Source: Bog-473 sp963756025 (GTDB lineage Bacteria; Actinomycetota; Acidimicrobiia; Acidimicrobiales; RAAP-2). From it: a DNA stretch of 64,000 nucleotides. The DNA is taken from contig CAVWMF010000007.1 of NCBI GenBank assembly GCA_963756025.1, forward strand, positions 434,001 to 498,000, written 5' to 3'. Below the pieces are notes generated by a model. That model searched no databases. It saw only the letters and a program-made list of their open reading frames with translations, and was not told the origin of the DNA. Made by a program: the position numbers and the translations under genes. Positions 36,256-44,350 of the stretch are shown here, in pieces (positions within the stretch are counted from its first letter, which is position 1; every line of letters starts with the position of its first letter).

Positions 36256-36732
36256 TCATCGGGTCTCCCCGAGGGCTTGCCGGGTGGCCCGGACGGTCTC
36301 GCCGATCCCCCAGGCCACACCCTCGGTTCGGACCTCTCCGCCGACCACGACGGAGAAGAAGGGTGGGCCGCCCACCCGATAGTCCGCATAGGCCTGCGAG
36401 CTCATCACGATCGGGGTATCCCCCGGGTCGAGTGCGGCGATCGCCGTCGCATCCTCGAGCTCGGGCCCTTTGGTCACCAGGAATATGTGCACCGCTTCTG
36501 GGAGCGACGTCCGCAACGCCGCCGTCCCCTCCCACAGGTCCCGACAGCCGAGACACGATGACGACACGAAGACGAGGAGAACCGGGTCGGCCGACTCGAC
36601 GATGGTCACGGTCAGATGGTCCCCGCCCGGCGTCACGCCGCCGATGTCCACCGGTGACGTAGCCGGGTGATCCCGGTACGTCGGGATAGGCCTCACCCGG
36701 CGCAGGATCTCCGCCGGTGACGGGTCGTTCAC
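36256..36732 (-). CDS. Thioredoxin-fold protein with CxxC motif
   Basis: A 158-residue cytoplasmic thioredoxin-like protein; the redox motif is C-L-G-C in FVSSSCLGCRDLWEG, and the cis-Pro region is VGGPPFFSVV. No signal peptide is seen. The GTG 36732 start overlaps the stop of the zinc-ribbon gene (GTGA), so I reject the much longer open frame to 37647, whose upstream part is antisense to the PH-domain gene. The partner is unknown. Confidence 0.75.
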   Translation of the reverse strand: MNDPSPAEILRRVRPIPTYRDHPATSPVDIGGVTPGGDHLTVTIVESADPVLLVFVSSSCLGCRDLWEGTAALRTSLPEAVHIFLVTKGPELEDATAIAALDPGDTPIVMSSQAYADYRVGGPPFFSVVVGGEVRTEGVAWGIGETVRATRQALGETR

Positions 36733-36989
36733 GGGGTCCGCGATGGGGTGTCCGGTTCCCCTCGTTGCAACTCGTCGTCGCCGGTCTCGACGACATTGCG
36801 GCCGTGGCCGCACCAACGGCAGACGACCTCGTCGACGTGCCGTGAGAGAACGGTCTCCTCCTCGAGCTCGAGCTCGCCTCCCACCGTGTAGTGGTGGAAG
36901 GCCTTCGTCGTCTGCGACGTCGTGACGTCGAAGCGGGTCACGTTGCCGCAGCTGTCGCACCTGTAGCGAGGAGTGTCCACCCCCTCCAC
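36729..36989 (-). CDS. Small zinc-ribbon protein
   Basis: An 86-residue protein with two C-x2-C pairs: CDSCG near residue 11 and CRWCG near residue 57, a zinc-ribbon pattern. Between them is an acidic stretch. It is translationally coupled to the following thioredoxin-like gene. The start is GTG 36989; an internal GTG three codons later is possible. Function unknown. Confidence 0.7.
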   Translation of the reverse strand: MEGVDTPRYRCDSCGNVTRFDVTTSQTTKAFHHYTVGGELELEEETVLSRHVDEVVCRWCGHGRNVVETGDDELQRGEPDTPSRTP

Positions 36990-37021
36990 GGTAGTCGCCG
37001 CCCAGGGGTGCCCCCGGAGGG

Positions 37022-37933
37022 CTAAATGCGGCTGAGAAGCTCGGCTTTCTTCGCCGCGAACTCCTCTTGCGAAATGATTCCCCGCTGGCGCAGATCGTCG
37101 AGCTCAATGAGCCTGTCGCGGATTTCGGCGGGCCCGGACCCGTAGGCCGGCGGAGGACCGGGGGCGGGTGCAGCGGGAGCAGCCGGACCAGGCGCGACTG
37201 TCGCGGTCGGGATCGGGATCGGGCCCTGAGGGACGCCGGCAGGATCTGCAGCCGAGACCACCGGGACACCGAAAGGCGGGGTTGCGGGACCGTCGGGCCC
37301 GTCCGGGCTGTTCGGCCCGTCCAAGGCATCGCCCCTTTCGTACGTGTCGAACTCGTCATCACTGCCGTAGCCGTTGGTGGCGCTGTCCCTCGACCGGGAA
37401 GAGCGCAGATCGATGCTCCGCAATTCGGCGGGGATGGGCTCCGCGCTGCCACCGCCCACGAGCTCGTTGATCTGACCGTTGATGACCCGTTGGAGGATGA
37501 TCGGCTTGCGGATGAACGGGAGGATGATCTCGTCGTCCTCGCCCTGGACGTCGATGACCAGGCGACCGGTGGCCAGCACCCGTTCGAAGATCGTCTGGGA
37601 CAGGTTGAGCCCGGTGATCCGCTGGAGCCGGATCTGGACGATGTCACGGTCGAACACGTTACGGCGGACCAGAATCCGGGTCGTGGTAAGTGCGAACGTA
37701 TAGAGCCGCCACCGGGCGAGCCGTCCGAGCAGCCACGCCCCGGGGATCGCGGCCAGAATCCACAACCCGTCGGCCAGCCAATTCGGGATCGAAGGCTCGG
37801 CGACGATGATGGTGATCACGATCGCCACCGCGGCCACGGTAACGGCGAGGGGGCCGGCGAAAAAGACCCAGTGCGGGCGCAACTGGACGAGGAGGTCCTC
37901 GTCGTCGTTGAGGTATCTCCGCGGCAACGACAC
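37022..37933 (-). CDS. Membrane protein with bacterial PH domain and C-terminal SHOCT
   Basis: Protein of about 300 residues. Two membrane helices (WVFFAGPLAVTVAAVAIVITIIV and LWILAAIPGAWLLGRL) are followed by a YdbS-like bacterial PH domain (YTFALTTTRILVRRNVFDRDIVQIRLQRITGLNLSQ), a Pro/Ala-rich linker and a C-terminal SHOCT helix pair (IRDRLIELDDLRQRGIISQEEFAAKKAELL). GTG 37933 or TTG 37927 (AGGAG seven bases upstream of the TTG) is more plausible than ATG 38026, which would overlap the divergent rhodanese start. Role unknown. Confidence 0.82.
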   Translation of the reverse strand: MSLPRRYLNDDEDLLVQLRPHWVFFAGPLAVTVAAVAIVITIIVAEPSIPNWLADGLWILAAIPGAWLLGRLARWRLYTFALTTTRILVRRNVFDRDIVQIRLQRITGLNLSQTIFERVLATGRLVIDVQGEDDEIILPFIRKPIILQRVINGQINELVGGGSAEPIPAELRSIDLRSSRSRDSATNGYGSDDEFDTYERGDALDGPNSPDGPDGPATPPFGVPVVSAADPAGVPQGPIPIPTATVAPGPAAPAAPAPGPPPAYGSGPAEIRDRLIELDDLRQRGIISQEEFAAKKAELLSRI

Positions 37934-38024
37934 GCTCCTGAGCGTAGTTGCGACCCCCGGGGGAACGCTGACACGGAGGCGACGACCCGGACCCGGCGGC
38001 ACGGACGCCGGTAGCCTGGCAGCC

Positions 38025-38336
38025 ATGCCGTATGCCGAGGTTGCCCCAGACGAGATCCGCGCCCGCCTTTCAAGGGGAGAGGACGTCTTCCTGCTCGATG
38101 TGCGCGAGCCCGACGAAGTGGCCGAGTGGGCCTACCCGATCGGGGTGAACATCCCACTCGGCCAGCTCGGCGACCGGGTGGGAGAGCTCCCTCAGGGGAC
38201 GACCATCGTCGTGGCCTGCGCCGCCGGGGTTCGTTCCGCCAAAGCGGCGACCGCACTCAGCGAGGCCGGGTGGACCGCCGAGAACCTGACCGGCGGTGCC
38301 GCCGCCTGGGCGGCGACCGAGCCCGAACCGGGCTGA
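38025..38336 (+). CDS. Rhodanese-like single-domain sulfurtransferase
   Basis: A 103-residue rhodanese domain. LLDVREPDEVAEW is the typical start of the fold, and the active loop is CAAGVR in VVACAAGVRSAKAA, where the Cys carries a persulfide; a six-residue loop fits a sulfurtransferase. It is divergent from the PH-domain gene. The sulfur acceptor is unknown. Confidence 0.88.
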   Translation: MPYAEVAPDEIRARLSRGEDVFLLDVREPDEVAEWAYPIGVNIPLGQLGDRVGELPQGTTIVVACAAGVRSAKAATALSEAGWTAENLTGGAAAWAATEPEPG

Positions 38337-38375
38337 CCCCGGGCCGCCGCTGGGGTCCGGACACAACCGAACGGG

Positions 38376-38448
38376 TGGGGCTGGTGGGGATCGAACCCAC
38401 GACCGAGGGATTATGAGTCCCCTGCTCTAACCACTGAGCTACAGCCCC
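38376..38448 (-). tRNA. tRNA with anticodon CAT (elongator Met or Ile2)
   Basis: Folds as a full cloverleaf on the minus strand: acceptor GGGGCTG/CAGCCCC, D-arm GCTC-AGTGGTTA-GAGC, anticodon arm GGGGA-CTCATAA-TCCCT (one G-U pair), T-arm GTGGG-TTCGATC-CCCAC; CCA is not encoded. CAT reads AUG, or AUA if TilS modifies it; the AGTGGTTAGAGCAGG stretch looks more like bacterial tRNA-Ile2 than Met, so I leave both open. The integrase begins 73 bp from its 5' end. Confidence 0.93.
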
Positions 38449-38489
38449 TTACCTGGTCTTTCTTGCTTGCAGACTACGAGCGATTTTGC

Positions 38490-38512
38490 CTTGCCCTAGT
38501 ACTTGCCCTAGT
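38490..38512. repeat. Direct repeat before the integrase
   Basis: CTTGCCCTAGT occurs twice, 12 bp apart, directly upstream of the integrase start. Short tandem direct repeats at this place are typical arm-type binding sites of tyrosine integrases or of an excisionase. Confidence 0.55.
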
Positions 38513-38521
38513 TTCGTGTCC

Positions 38522-39711
38522 ATGACCGGCACGATCAGGGAACGTTCACCTGGGCATTTCGAGTTGCGAGCGTACAACGCTGCTACCGGCAAGCAGGTGA
38601 CGAAGACCTACGCGCACCCCGCAAAGAGAAGGGCGTAGGGATCGCGGAAGCCAGGAAGCAACTCGCCAGGCTCGTTACCGATATCGCCGATGGCAAGTTC
38701 GGGGCCGAAGTCGAAGCCCGCAGAGAAACGCGACCCTCTCGGCCGCTGCTCGACGAGTGGATCGCGCATGGTGAGACCCGAGGTAGATCGCCGAATACCT
38801 TGCACGGATACCGAAGCAAGGCGACACGCATCAAAGCCAGTCCACTTGGCGGTGTCGACGTTTCAAAGCTCACCACTCGTGACCTGGACCGCTGGTATGA
38901 CACACTGCTGGCCGGCGGGATGTCCCCCGCCACCCTGATGCACCACCATCGGATAGTTCGTGCCGCGCTGAACCAGGCGAAAAGGTGGAAGTACATCCCC
39001 GAGAACCCTGCCAACGATGTCCAGCTCGAGAGCAGTGGTCGCGCCGAAATGCAGGTACCTTCGGCGGTGCAAGCTCGGGCACTGATCCTACGTGCGGCCG
39101 ATACGTTTTCGCCCGACCTCGGGCCGATCCTTCTTTTCGCCATGCTGACCGGCATGCGCCGGGGAGAAATATGTGGGGTCCAATGGTCCGATATCGATTT
39201 GGTGGGATCCCGGCTCACGGTTCGTCGTTCGGTGTGGCAAATCCGTTCCACCTGGGGACTCAAGGATCCAAAGACTCACCAAGTTCGCACGATCGCCCTC
39301 GACCCGGTGGCAAGGGCGATACTCACCGCGCGTCAGGCCAGGGCCGAATCCGAAGCGGCGACAGCCTGCGTACCTTTGTCGAGCGATGCGTTCGTATGGT
39401 CCACGCAGGCCGACGGACTCTCGCCTCGAACCCCGAACAGTCTCACCAGGGCGTTTCACCGTTTGTGTCGAACGATGGAAACCGAGGCGCTTGCCTCTGA
39501 TCCCCCTCGAGTGGAGTCATGGAAGTTCCGTTTCCACGATCTTCGTCACCTGAGTGCGACAGAGATGGTTGGACAGGGGATGGACCCCAGGACCGTTGCA
39601 GCTCGGCTCGGCCATGCCAACCCGTCTGTGACGTTGGCGGTCTACGCACATGCCGCGGAAGCTCGCGATAGGGAGGCTGCGGACGGGCTCGGCCGCGCTC
39701 TCGGTCCGTAG
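38522..39711 (+). pseudogene. Tyrosine-family site-specific integrase, frameshifted near the N-terminus
   Basis: Phage/ICE-type integrase. The first 32 residues (ATG 38522, MTGTIRERSPGHFELR) are in one frame and hit a stop at 38636; the rest (RKEKGVGIAEARKQLARLV onward) continues in another frame to 39711. A missing C in the CCCC run at 38617-38620 would join them. The catalytic domain is complete: Arg in TGMRRGEICGVQW, HDLRH, LGHANPSVT and the nucleophile Tyr in VYAHA. An SAM-like core-binding domain precedes it. If the break is real, only the C-terminal two thirds from TTG 38800 would be made. Confidence 0.85.
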
Positions 39712-39764
39712 GACATGGTGACGTACAAAAATCATGGCGCCATATGGTGGTCATTTGAGGCGCG

Positions 39765-39989
39765 TCAACCCTCCCCCTCGGGGGCTGCTCGCTTGTCGAG
39801 TTCACTCCGCAATCGTGCATTTGCTTCCTGGAGATCGAGGACCATGTCGACACCGGCCAAGTTGAGGCGGTTCTCCAAAAGCTGACCTATCAGCCGGAGA
39901 GGTTGCGGGTCGTTCTCGCTATAGAGGCGAGACCCGCCATCGCCCCGTGCCGGAGCGACAAGCCCTCGAGCCTCGTAGAGACAGAGATT
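39765..39989 (-). pseudogene. HspR/MerR-like regulator remnant
   Basis: On the minus strand 74 codons read LYEARGLVAPARGDGGSRLYS and then GQLLENRLNLAGVDMVLDLQEANARL, the second half of a MerR-type regulator of the HspR kind. The preceding codon is TAG (39990-39992) in the place of an expected CAG, and the helix-turn-helix upstream is missing or unrecognisable against the end of the STAS gene. I read it as a decayed hspR copy; there is no dnaK or clpB nearby. Confidence 0.65.
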
Positions 39990-40029
39990 CTACGGAGCAT
40001 TACCGACCAGCAAGAGGACCATTCCTGCT

Positions 40030-40359
40030 TCAGAGAGCACTCCATTCGGGGTCCCAGTCCGCAGGCCAATCGGCGAGTCCAACGATTTCTAATGTCCGCT
40101 TCACGATTGGCTGAGGTCGAGTGATGATCAGGTCATCACCTTGGGCCCTCATTCTTTTATCGGCATTGATAAGGGCGTTGATGCCTGAACTGTCCATGAA
40201 AGTCAGCTCGGACAGATCCACGACGACTGCCGAACCGGCAACATCCACGAGCCAATCTGCTAGTCCCTCCGCCGAGTTCAAGTCGAGTTCGCCTCTAAGT
40301 ACGACAACGTGAACATCGCCGACCTTGCTCACTTGTCGGGAAAAGTCCGCTTGAGTCAC
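40030..40359 (-). CDS. STAS-domain anti-sigma factor antagonist
   Basis: A 109-residue STAS protein of the RsbV/SpoIIAA type: VHVVVLRGELDLNSAEGL at the start and the phosphorylatable Ser region FMDSSGINALI. These proteins release sigma factors by binding an anti-sigma kinase, which is the next gene upstream. I chose GTG 40359 because AGGAG lies eight bases before it; GTG 40395 is a longer option. Confidence 0.87.
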   Translation of the reverse strand: MTQADFSRQVSKVGDVHVVVLRGELDLNSAEGLADWLVDVAGSAVVVDLSELTFMDSSGINALINADKRMRAQGDDLIITRPQPIVKRTLEIVGLADWPADWDPEWSAL

Positions 40360-40472
40360 TGACCTTTCTCCTACTCGCAGTTCACAAGGGGCCACGCTGT
40401 TGGACCCCTCGACGCTGTCTCTCCAAAAATTAACATCCTGTTCCTGCCTGGCGGCGGCGATCTCATTGGCCT

Positions 40473-41054
40473 CTAGTCACGGGCGTTGTCCCATGGCCCT
40501 GAGTTCGCGAGGACTTGGCGCCCCGAGTCGAGAAGCAGCTTGTCGGCGTGGTCCCCGTGACATCGACAGGCTGTGAGATACGACCAGTCGACGGCCTCGA
40601 GGCGGAACCAGACGTGCTTGGCCTTGGGATAGACGGTCGTTCCCCAATCAGCGGCGAGAGCCTCTACGATCGCCATTCCGCGTCCGCCAACTCTCGTCGG
40701 GTCCTCGGTAGAGAAAACCTGTGGCACCTCATCGGGCCTCCCGTCTGTCACGCCTACTTCGAACAATCCGCCAGCAATTGTCGCAGTGATCGCAGGGCCG
40801 CTTTTGGCATGGCGAATCGCGTTCGTGACGAGCTCGCTGGTAAGCAGACAGGCAGTGTCTGAGAGCCAAGGCACCTCCCAGCGCTCCAAGAGCTCGCCCA
40901 TCCAAGCCCGTGCGGCCGCAGGCGCAGCCCTTCCTTCTCCGAATTCCGCTTTAGCTATTCGGCACATAACCGCGCCCTTGGCCCCCTTGGTAGCCCGCAT
41001 AATAACCAACAAGCGTGTCGAAAGCGTATGAGTACCCATTTGGCCGCACCGCAA
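40473..41054 (-). CDS. Anti-sigma regulatory factor, HATPase type (RsbW-like)
   Basis: GHKL-fold serine kinase/anti-sigma factor. The N box is SELVTNAIRHA, the G1 box VTDGRPDEVP and the G2 box GGRGMAIVEALAADWG, all as in actinobacterial RsbW-like proteins. The C-terminus has an added Cys/His stretch (TACRCHGDHADKLLL). It pairs with the STAS gene just downstream; no sigma factor is adjacent. The start is uncertain: ATG 41039 or a methionine nearer the GHKL fold may be right. Confidence 0.85.
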   Translation of the reverse strand: MRCGQMGTHTLSTRLLVIMRATKGAKGAVMCRIAKAEFGEGRAAPAAARAWMGELLERWEVPWLSDTACLLTSELVTNAIRHAKSGPAITATIAGGLFEVGVTDGRPDEVPQVFSTEDPTRVGGRGMAIVEALAADWGTTVYPKAKHVWFRLEAVDWSYLTACRCHGDHADKLLLDSGRQVLANSGPWDNARD

Positions 41055-41288
41055 ACACTGCGTGCTCAGCGAGATCGCGGGGACGCGAGTGCTCCTGACA
41101 TGAGGGACCTTTCCGAGCAGTCGCCGTCCGAAGGAGCCGCTCGCGGCGGCACGAGGTGGGCTGCCAAAAAATGGATCAACAACTACGCTAGAAGCGGAGA
41201 GCCGGGAAGTCTGGTCGGCACACTGAAGGTTCGCGCTCAGGAGCTGACATGTGGCATCAGGATCTGCCCAACCCGTCCATCTGGCTAG
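41028..41288 (+). CDS. Doubtful small ORF
   Basis: An 86-residue frame with Arg/Ala-rich sequence, divergent from and overlapping the start of the anti-sigma gene. A short middle part (RWAAKKWINNYARSG) looks helical and basic, but nothing is recognisable and codon use is not convincing. Apart from this possible ORF the interval 41055-41333 shows nothing. Confidence 0.2.
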   Translation: MSTHLAAPQTLRAQRDRGDASAPDMRDLSEQSPSEGAARGGTRWAAKKWINNYARSGEPGSLVGTLKVRAQELTCGIRICPTRPSG

Positions 41289-41333
41289 ACGTGGTTCCCC
41301 GGCGCGGCGCGTGAAGAGGGCGCCGCTGCGCCC

Positions 41334-42638
41334 GTGAGCGAGGTCCTCAATTGCGTGGCCTTTGCCGTCGGTGCGGCCGTAAGCCTGGCCACGAGTTGGG
41401 TCCTCGTTTCGCGCCTTGAACGGATCGGCGAAATGTTTGGGCTCACCGAAGCCTTACTCGGCATGGTGGCTGCGTTGGCCGCCGACGCGCCCGAGATCAC
41501 GGCCTCGATCACGGCTCTGGTGCACGACCAACCGACGGTCGGCGCGGGAGTAGTCCTCGGCTCAAACGTCTTCAACTTGGCGGCCCTGTTGGGTTTGGGG
41601 GCGGTTGTGGCAGGCCGTATCAGGCTGCACCAAAAAGTCGTGGTATTCAGCGGGACGGTCGCCGTGGTGATCGGCGTCGCCTGTCTCTTGAGTGTGGGAG
41701 GGCACCTCTCGGCAGCAGTCGGACTCGCTGTTGTCCTCGCCGTGTTGGTTCCCTATGTCGCCCTCTTAGGTGCGCACCGAAGGATCCTCGGATGGCTCGG
41801 TCTGCCGGTCAGGTGGACGGCATGGCTCGAAGAAGCCATCGTCGAGGAGGAGAGTGAGCTCGAAGACAACCTCTCCCCGAGACGGGGCACGACTGCCGAC
41901 GTGCTCGTCGCTGGCGGAGCGCTGGTTGTCGTGATCTTGGCCAGCGTGGTCATGGAACGTGGAGCCACTTCGTTGGGTGCGCATTTCGCCGTCCCGGAGA
42001 TCATCGTCGGCGGCCTCGTCCTTGCCGCCGTCACCAGCCTTCCTAACGCGGTCTCCGCCATCTACCTGGCCCGGAGGGGTCGTGGAGCGGCCACGCTGAG
42101 CACCGCACTGAACTCAAACTCGCTCAATGTCACTGCAGGACTCTTGATCCCGGCCACATTGCTCGGCGTAGCCAAACCGTCGGCATCTGGCCTCCTTGTC
42201 GCCGGCTGGTACGTCGGGCTGACCGCGCTGGCGTTGGTGCTCGCCTATGCCGGGCACGGGCTCCGCCGCGCCGCAGGCGCGCTCGATCATCGCCACTTAT
42301 GCCCTCTTTGTCCTGGTGCTGCTCGTCATCAGTTGACGCCCGAAGCTACGGATCCCTTACACGGCGTGGAGCTGGGGGCGCAGGGCCGCGCCAGCCTGAT
42401 CTGCGAGAGCTACGGCCACCACCCGGCGCTCGCGGGAAACCGGATAACCAGCGGTGGGCGTCAGAACGAAGCGACCGAGCGTCTCACCCCTGCTCTGCAC
42501 GACCAACTCGATCTCGGGTCCTGGCAGGCCTACGATATGAACACCCCAAACCTTGTCTCCGAAGATGACATGTCCGTCATGTTCGATGCGCAACATGAGG
42601 TGCTTTGCGGGGCCCCGTTCATAGCGGGCAGCTCGTAG
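41334..42638 (+). CDS. CaCA-family cation antiporter (sodium/calcium exchanger-like), C-terminal frameshift
   Basis: Integral membrane exchanger with two alpha-repeats: AALAADAPEITASITAL with GSNVFNLAALLGL, and AAVTSLPNAVSAIYLA with LNSNSLNVTAG, around ten helices. After AGALDHRHLC the frame runs into non-family sequence antisense to the next gene. One base earlier the DNA reads ALIIATYALFVLVLLVIS-stop at 42336, the natural last helix. An extra G near 42285 explains this, so the intact gene would be 41334-42336. The start is GTG 41334. The ion specificity is unknown. Confidence 0.82.
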   Translation: MSEVLNCVAFAVGAAVSLATSWVLVSRLERIGEMFGLTEALLGMVAALAADAPEITASITALVHDQPTVGAGVVLGSNVFNLAALLGLGAVVAGRIRLHQKVVVFSGTVAVVIGVACLLSVGGHLSAAVGLAVVLAVLVPYVALLGAHRRILGWLGLPVRWTAWLEEAIVEEESELEDNLSPRRGTTADVLVAGGALVVVILASVVMERGATSLGAHFAVPEIIVGGLVLAAVTSLPNAVSAIYLARRGRGAATLSTALNSNSLNVTAGLLIPATLLGVAKPSASGLLVAGWYVGLTALALVLAYAGHGLRRAAGALDHRHLCPLCPGAARHQLTPEATDPLHGVELGAQGRASLICESYGHHPALAGNRITSGGRQNEATERLTPALHDQLDLGSWQAYDMNTPNLVSEDDMSVMFDAQHEVLCGAPFIAGSS

Positions 42639-43103
42639 GTGCAGTAGGTCGATGAGCTCCCCTTCGACTCGTGCGAGAACTTCCGTGGCGGCTGCTCCCG
42701 ATGCGACAAGTTCGGAGATGTCATGGATTCGGCCCACGTAGTCCGCCTCTTCGTTCGCAGTCGCATGGTGATGACGGCTACGAGCCGCAAGTTCTGTGAC
42801 GATGATCCCCACGGCGAACAGACTTACTGCCGTCTCAATATCAGGCCGGTGCGTAATCGCAAGCTTCTCGTAGGGCTGCGTGAGAAATACATCGAACCAC
42901 AGAGTGGCTGAGACCGTCGCCACGAACCCGGAAATCCGGTTGCCCAGCGCGGCTATAGCGACGATCACTGCAACGAGGATGAGCGCAGACGCAGTGTTGG
43001 CGAAGTTAGAGCGGAATGGAACCAATAGGGCGGCGACCCCGAGCGGCAGGAAGACCCCCGCTCCGAAGGCGATCTGGTCTCGGTGAAGTCTGACTTGGTT
43101 CAT
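42357..43103 (-). CDS. DUF4118 (KdpD-like) membrane sensor protein without kinase
   Basis: A 248-residue protein. Four N-terminal helices form a DUF4118 module as in KdpD (ALILVAVIVAIAALGNRISGFVATVSATLWFDVFLTQPYEKLAI), followed by a GAF-like cytosolic domain (EVLARVEGELIDLLHLRAARYE). No histidine-kinase domain follows, so it is a stand-alone sensor or a truncated one. It converges on the antiporter. The start is ATG 43103. Confidence 0.8.
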   Translation of the reverse strand: MNQVRLHRDQIAFGAGVFLPLGVAALLVPFRSNFANTASALILVAVIVAIAALGNRISGFVATVSATLWFDVFLTQPYEKLAITHRPDIETAVSLFAVGIIVTELAARSRHHHATANEEADYVGRIHDISELVASGAAATEVLARVEGELIDLLHLRAARYERGPAKHLMLRIEHDGHVIFGDKVWGVHIVGLPGPEIELVVQSRGETLGRFVLTPTAGYPVSRERRVVAVALADQAGAALRPQLHAV

Positions 43104-43105
43104 GG

Positions 43106-43465
43106 TTACTTCGCCTCCATCTGTCTACCCAGCTTTCCACGACGCGATGTCATTGGCTCTGCGAGCTGCCGTCCAATGTCTGAGCGCCTCCACATCGTGC
43201 GGGCTCCAAAACCAAACAGGCTGGCCACGGCACCCAGAGAAGGTCCAATCAGTAGCCTCAACAAGAGGCGCTCTGCAAATGAGACTGCCGAAGAGCCCTC
43301 TCTCGCGTAGACGTGATGGCCCGACGCCGTCCTCGGCGCCAGTGGGGTGTCGAAGGCAACTGCGGCGCGCTCTAGGTGGGCCGACGCGTGCGAATGGGGT
43401 AACCCAGGCTCAGTATCGACATCCGGCAAGACGTTACGCCAGACCGGGCTCGCCATTGCGCACAT
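43106..43465 (-). CDS. Possible small ORF upstream of the DUF4118 gene
   Basis: A 119-residue frame ending two bases before the DUF4118 start. Its second half (ERLLLRLLIGPSLGAVASLFGFGARTMWRR) could be a real basic/hydrophobic segment, but the first half is low-complexity and unlike coding sequence. The spacing is the only argument for it. Confidence 0.25.
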   Translation of the reverse strand: MCAMASPVWRNVLPDVDTEPGLPHSHASAHLERAAVAFDTPLAPRTASGHHVYAREGSSAVSFAERLLLRLLIGPSLGAVASLFGFGARTMWRRSDIGRQLAEPMTSRRGKLGRQMEAK

Positions 43466-44006
43466 GCCCGAGGACTTTGTTCAGAGCATCCTGCGTATGA
43501 CCCGAAATTGCACGACTCCAGCAGCTACTGTCCAGCGCCTCCTCGTTGTGGTTCGGGTCGGCAAGGTTCTGGGTGTTCGCGTACTTCTTGAAGGCAGCGT
43601 TCATCGACGTGAGGGGGGCGATCTGCGAGACACAGGGGATGTTCGGTTCCGAACCTATGAACTTGTTGTCGATCCTCGGTGAGGTGGAATGCTTGAGCGA
43701 CCCCTCCGTCGAGGGCGAAAATAGCCCTGCTTCAGGCAGTCGAAGGCTACGTGCTGGAACACGGTCACACCGTCGGGCCGCGTTCATGATCTCACCGCCA
43801 GCCTGTTCGGCGGGGAGGTACTGAGCAGTGTGGTTCGGGGCCGAGAAGGAGATCGACGTGATGTAGCCCGCCGCAGTGCCCTCAGCTTTCGCGGGCGCCC
43901 TCAACGAAGCCACCGCGATGGCTCGCCTTGGCCCAGTTATCCAGCCCAGTTTTGCCCAGCCAGTGTTGCGTACAGATACGCTTTTTGCGGTTTTAGATGT
44001 GCCCAA
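43434..44006 (-). CDS. Possible ORF, unknown
   Basis: A 190-residue frame with no recognisable domain. A middle segment (TAAGYITSISFSAPNHTAQYLPAEQAGGEIM) and FKKYANTQNLADPNHNEEALDSSC look more protein-like than the ends, which could mean a secreted protein broken by indels like other genes of this stretch. The remainder of 44007-44350 shows nothing I can name. Confidence 0.25.
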   Translation of the reverse strand: MGTSKTAKSVSVRNTGWAKLGWITGPRRAIAVASLRAPAKAEGTAAGYITSISFSAPNHTAQYLPAEQAGGEIMNAARRCDRVPARSLRLPEAGLFSPSTEGSLKHSTSPRIDNKFIGSEPNIPCVSQIAPLTSMNAAFKKYANTQNLADPNHNEEALDSSCWSRAISGHTQDALNKVLGHVRNGEPGLA

Positions 44007-44350
44007 AGGGGGGTAAGCAGAAAAGAGACTCGCGAGATGAGTAGTCCTTGGAAAGTGAGGTCGACTGTACGTCGTCGTCGAACAGTTACATCTATTTCAG
44101 CCTGCATTCGGGTAGGCGTTTCGCAACCCCGGCACCGGCGGTTACTGATGCCTGATCACCGGTTTTGGGGAGTTCGTCTTATGCGGGATACCACGCCCGA
44201 GTGCTGTGGTCTAGGGGTGCCGCAATGCAAGAAACCGCAAGGTGCGATGGCAGGATTCAACTCGGCTGTTAGGGCTGCGGCCATTCGTGGTCGTCGCCAC
44301 AAACCCACAATCGCATCGCCCGAAATCCCGCCGCTTTCTCGTGAGGCGTC

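Noticed and set aside
36256..37647. 463-residue minus-strand frame
   Set aside because: Only the last 158 residues are thioredoxin-like; the upstream part covers the zinc-ribbon and PH-domain genes in the wrong frame.
38376..38448. Canonical tRNA 3'-end attachment site for the integrase
   Set aside because: The integrase is on the 5' side of the tRNA and I could not find a duplicated tRNA 3' segment in the window.
39773..39784. CCCCCTCGGGGG as a hairpin terminator
   Set aside because: The two-base loop is too small to form and it lies inside the HspR-like remnant.
43960..43985. TTGCGTACAGATACGC as another copy of the shared motif
   Set aside because: It lacks the conserved GTACGCAT half and is not next to a gene start.
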